From: Planctomycetota bacterium
GTDB taxonomy: Bacteria; Planctomycetota; UBA1135; UBA2386
DNA length: 37,409 nt
Assembly: GCA_016235155.1 (NCBI GenBank)
Contig: JACRLW010000018.1
Coordinates: 17,678 to 55,086 of the forward strand
Direction of reading: 5' to 3'
Part shown: positions 35,943-37,409 of the stretch, one piece after another
Layout: each line of letters begins with the position of its first letter
Position numbering within the stretch: the stretch's first letter is position 1
Notes under the pieces: generated by a model
What the model saw: the letters and a program-made list of their open reading frames with translations, nothing else
Databases searched by the model: none
Told to the model about the DNA's origin: nothing
Program-made: the position numbers and the translations under genes

Positions 35943-36158
35943 TCAGTTCCGATACGTGATCCGCCCGCGCGTGAGGTCGTAGGGCGAGACTTCGATCGTC
36001 ACCGTGTCGCCGGGCAGGATGCGGATGAAGTGCTTGCGCATCTTGCCGGAGACGTGCGCGAGCACGATGTGGCCGCTCTCGAGTTCGACGCGGAACCGCG
36101 CGCCCGAGAGCGCTTCGACAACCTTGCCCGAGAGCGTGATCGCTTCTTCTTTCGCCAA
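35943..36158 (-). CDS. infA: Translation initiation factor IF-1
   Basis: A 71-residue OB-fold protein that binds the 30S A site during initiation. The sequence is near-canonical: [56 protein letters not shown] and the end TRGRITYRN. The start is TTG, giving the usual MAKEE; a GGAGG lies 9 bases upstream (36168-36172). It stands apart from a ribosomal-protein operon, with an FG-GAP gene converging on it and a secreted-protein gene upstream on the same strand. Confidence 0.97.
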   Translation of the reverse strand: MAKEEAITLSGKVVEALSGARFRVELESGHIVLAHVSGKMRKHFIRILPGDTVTIEVSPYDLTRGRITYRN

Positions 36159-36287
36159 ACGGTGGAGCCTCCGGATGCACGAGGGCGGCGGAAGGGGACC
36201 GCAGCCTGCGAGCGGCCGGGCATGCTGCCACGTGGGCGCTCGCGGCGCAAGGAAGCGGGCGTTCGAGGGTGAAGACGCGCGGCGCGC

Positions 36288-37151
36288 TCAGCGCGGGCGG
36301 CGGACCGTCGCGGGGGTCACCGCGTCGGGGCGCAGGTCGATCGAGCGGATGCCGATGCGGGCCTCGCGTTGGCGCGCGCGGAGGAAGAACAGTTCGCGGG
36401 GGAGCACGATCCCGTCCTGCTGCACCATGTCACGCAGGACGACGGTTTCGGTCGGCCCGCTCGGTGCGCCGTGCTGGTCGAGAGGCTGCGCTTCGACCGC
36501 ATGCACGAGCCCACGCTCCGCGTCGACGGTCACCTCGAGCCGCACGCGCGCGGTCGTGAGGCCGTCGGCGGTCGGCGCGAGGAGCGGGTACTCGGCGAGT
36601 TCGCCGCGCACGACCCACACGTCGGCGGACTCCTTCTCGCTCAGGCGGAAGCGCGACCGCGCCGGCGCCGACGGGGACTCCAGCGCCGCGAGCACGGCCG
36701 CCGGATCGAGCAGCCGCAGGAGCTGGCGGGCGATGCCCAGGCGCCGCTTCACCTGTTCGCGGTCGTTCGCGAGGTCCTTGCCGCGCAGCGCGGTGAGCTG
36801 CTTGTCGACGAGGCTCCAGCCGCCCTCGTCGTCCCAGCCCTGCTCGAGGGTCCGGCCCGGCTCGTCGACCCTGTAGCGGAGGTGGCCGGGAGCGAGGTAG
36901 GTCACGTCGAGGTCGAGTTCGACGCTGTCCTGCTGCACCCGCACCGGCGTGTAGCGCAAGACGGCGTGGAAGCGGTCGAGCGCGTCCTTGGGCGGCTCCG
37001 GCGAGTGGGCGGCGCGGACTTGCTGGATCAGCGCGGCGAGTTCGATCAACTCCGCGGCGGGAGGCGCTACTCGATCCTGCGAGATCGGCGCACCCGTGAC
37101 GAGCAGCGCGAAGAGACCCGCGCGCGCTGCGGAGATCCGGGCGACGTTCAT
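36288..37151 (-). CDS. Secreted protein of unknown function, possibly LolA-like
   Basis: A 287-residue protein with an N-terminal signal-like segment (MNVARISAARAGLFALLVTG). Beta-strand-rich stretches such as AVLRYTPVRVQQDSVELDLD, GHLRYRV and RVRLEVTVDAERGLVHAVE recall the curved-sheet fold of LolA/LolB-like periplasmic carriers, but no decisive motif is present. A helix-rich middle (KRRLGIARQLLRLLDPAAVL) separates the sheets. It is divergent from an M16-like peptidase gene, with only 64 bases between starts, and 129 bases upstream of infA. Function unknown. Confidence 0.75.
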   Translation of the reverse strand: MNVARISAARAGLFALLVTGAPISQDRVAPPAAELIELAALIQQVRAAHSPEPPKDALDRFHAVLRYTPVRVQQDSVELDLDVTYLAPGHLRYRVDEPGRTLEQGWDDEGGWSLVDKQLTALRGKDLANDREQVKRRLGIARQLLRLLDPAAVLAALESPSAPARSRFRLSEKESADVWVVRGELAEYPLLAPTADGLTTARVRLEVTVDAERGLVHAVEAQPLDQHGAPSGPTETVVLRDMVQQDGIVLPRELFFLRARQREARIGIRSIDLRPDAVTPATVRRPR

Positions 37152-37215
37152 CGCGCGGACGATAGCGCGCCGCCAGAATCAGGGCGACGCACGTGACGCC
37201 GCGCCGACCCCGACC

Positions 37216-37409
37216 ATGACCGAACGCTTCGCCGGCTTCTCGCTGCGCAACCTCGGCGTGCCGGTCCTCTGCGCGGAGGACCGCCGCTGGAAGACCTTGC
37301 GCGTGATGGTCGTCGCGCGCCGTCCGCTCGGTTCGGCGGACGACGTCGCGGCGCGCGCGTTGCTCCCCTCGCTCTTGGTCCACGGCACCGAGCGCGACGC
37401 CGACCGCCC
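37216..37409 (+). CDS. N-terminal start of an M16-like (insulinase family) protein, truncated by window end
   Basis: The frame opens at the ATG at 37216 and is still open at the window end, giving 64 codons. The visible pattern, a short lead with LGVPVLCAEDRRWKTLRVMV, then RRPLGSADDVAARALLPSLL and VHGTER, resembles the N-terminus of YfmF-type M16 peptidase homologues (lysine-threonine strand, then ALLP and GT motifs). The catalytic HxxEH motif would lie beyond the window or be missing, so activity cannot be judged. No ribosome-binding site is obvious in the short divergent upstream gap. Confidence 0.55.
   Translation, partial: MTERFAGFSLRNLGVPVLCAEDRRWKTLRVMVVARRPLGSADDVAARALLPSLLVHGTERDADR

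Overview
The window is high-GC DNA with tightly packed genes and very few introns of non-coding sequence; many neighbours overlap by ATGA or GTGA. Several traits suggest a Planctomycetota-like bacterium (inference): large secreted proteins with short signal peptides ending in AQ, FG-GAP/VCBS and BNR propeller proteins, beta-helix proteins, a recurring C-terminal module on secreted proteins, a long-form PstA, and a futalosine-type menaquinone gene set. I cannot name the species. Almost every long reading frame opposite a real gene is a high-GC shadow.

Layout. 1-5128 (+): end of a phosphate ABC transporter (PstA, PstB), a TrkH potassium channel, and a ClpS adaptor followed by a DUF2017-like protein, a pairing best known from Actinobacteria. 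5136-10981 (-): two tandem paralogous secreted BNR/sortilin-like propeller proteins, one with an inserted PDZ domain. 11214-14860 (+): two overlapping secreted-protein genes. 14870-19412 (-): an AhpD-like redox protein, tryptophanase, and a secreted glycosidase-like protein. 19882-21983 (-): tgt and ruvB. 22318-25371 (+): a large lipoprotein with an Ig-like domain and a YVTN propeller. 25393-28366 (+): menaquinone methyltransferase, CPBP membrane protease, UbiX and UbiA homologues. 28391-31266 (+): DNA polymerase III delta and an endonuclease-type MutL. 31431-35903 (+): a second pair of overlapping secreted-protein genes. 35943-37151 (-): infA and a small secreted protein. 37216-end (+): start of an M16-like peptidase.

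Two observations stand out. First, the AhpD-like gene (14870-15415) is interrupted by one in-frame TGA exactly where the second cysteine of its CxxCxxxH redox motif belongs. Homology continues for 98 codons beyond it, and a hairpin with bacterial SECIS geometry lies 18 nt downstream, so this is probably a selenoprotein (CxxU). Second, seven perfect copies of AAGG lie between a well-formed ribosome-binding site plus ATG (31418-31433) and the frame that encodes the signal peptide of a 900-residue secreted protein. With 7 copies the frames do not join; with 6 or 9 they would. That is the architecture of a phase-variable contingency gene, here captured in the OFF phase. The downstream partner is an FG-GAP protein carrying the recurring C-terminal module.

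No RNA genes, insertion sequences, CRISPR arrays or integrase genes were seen.
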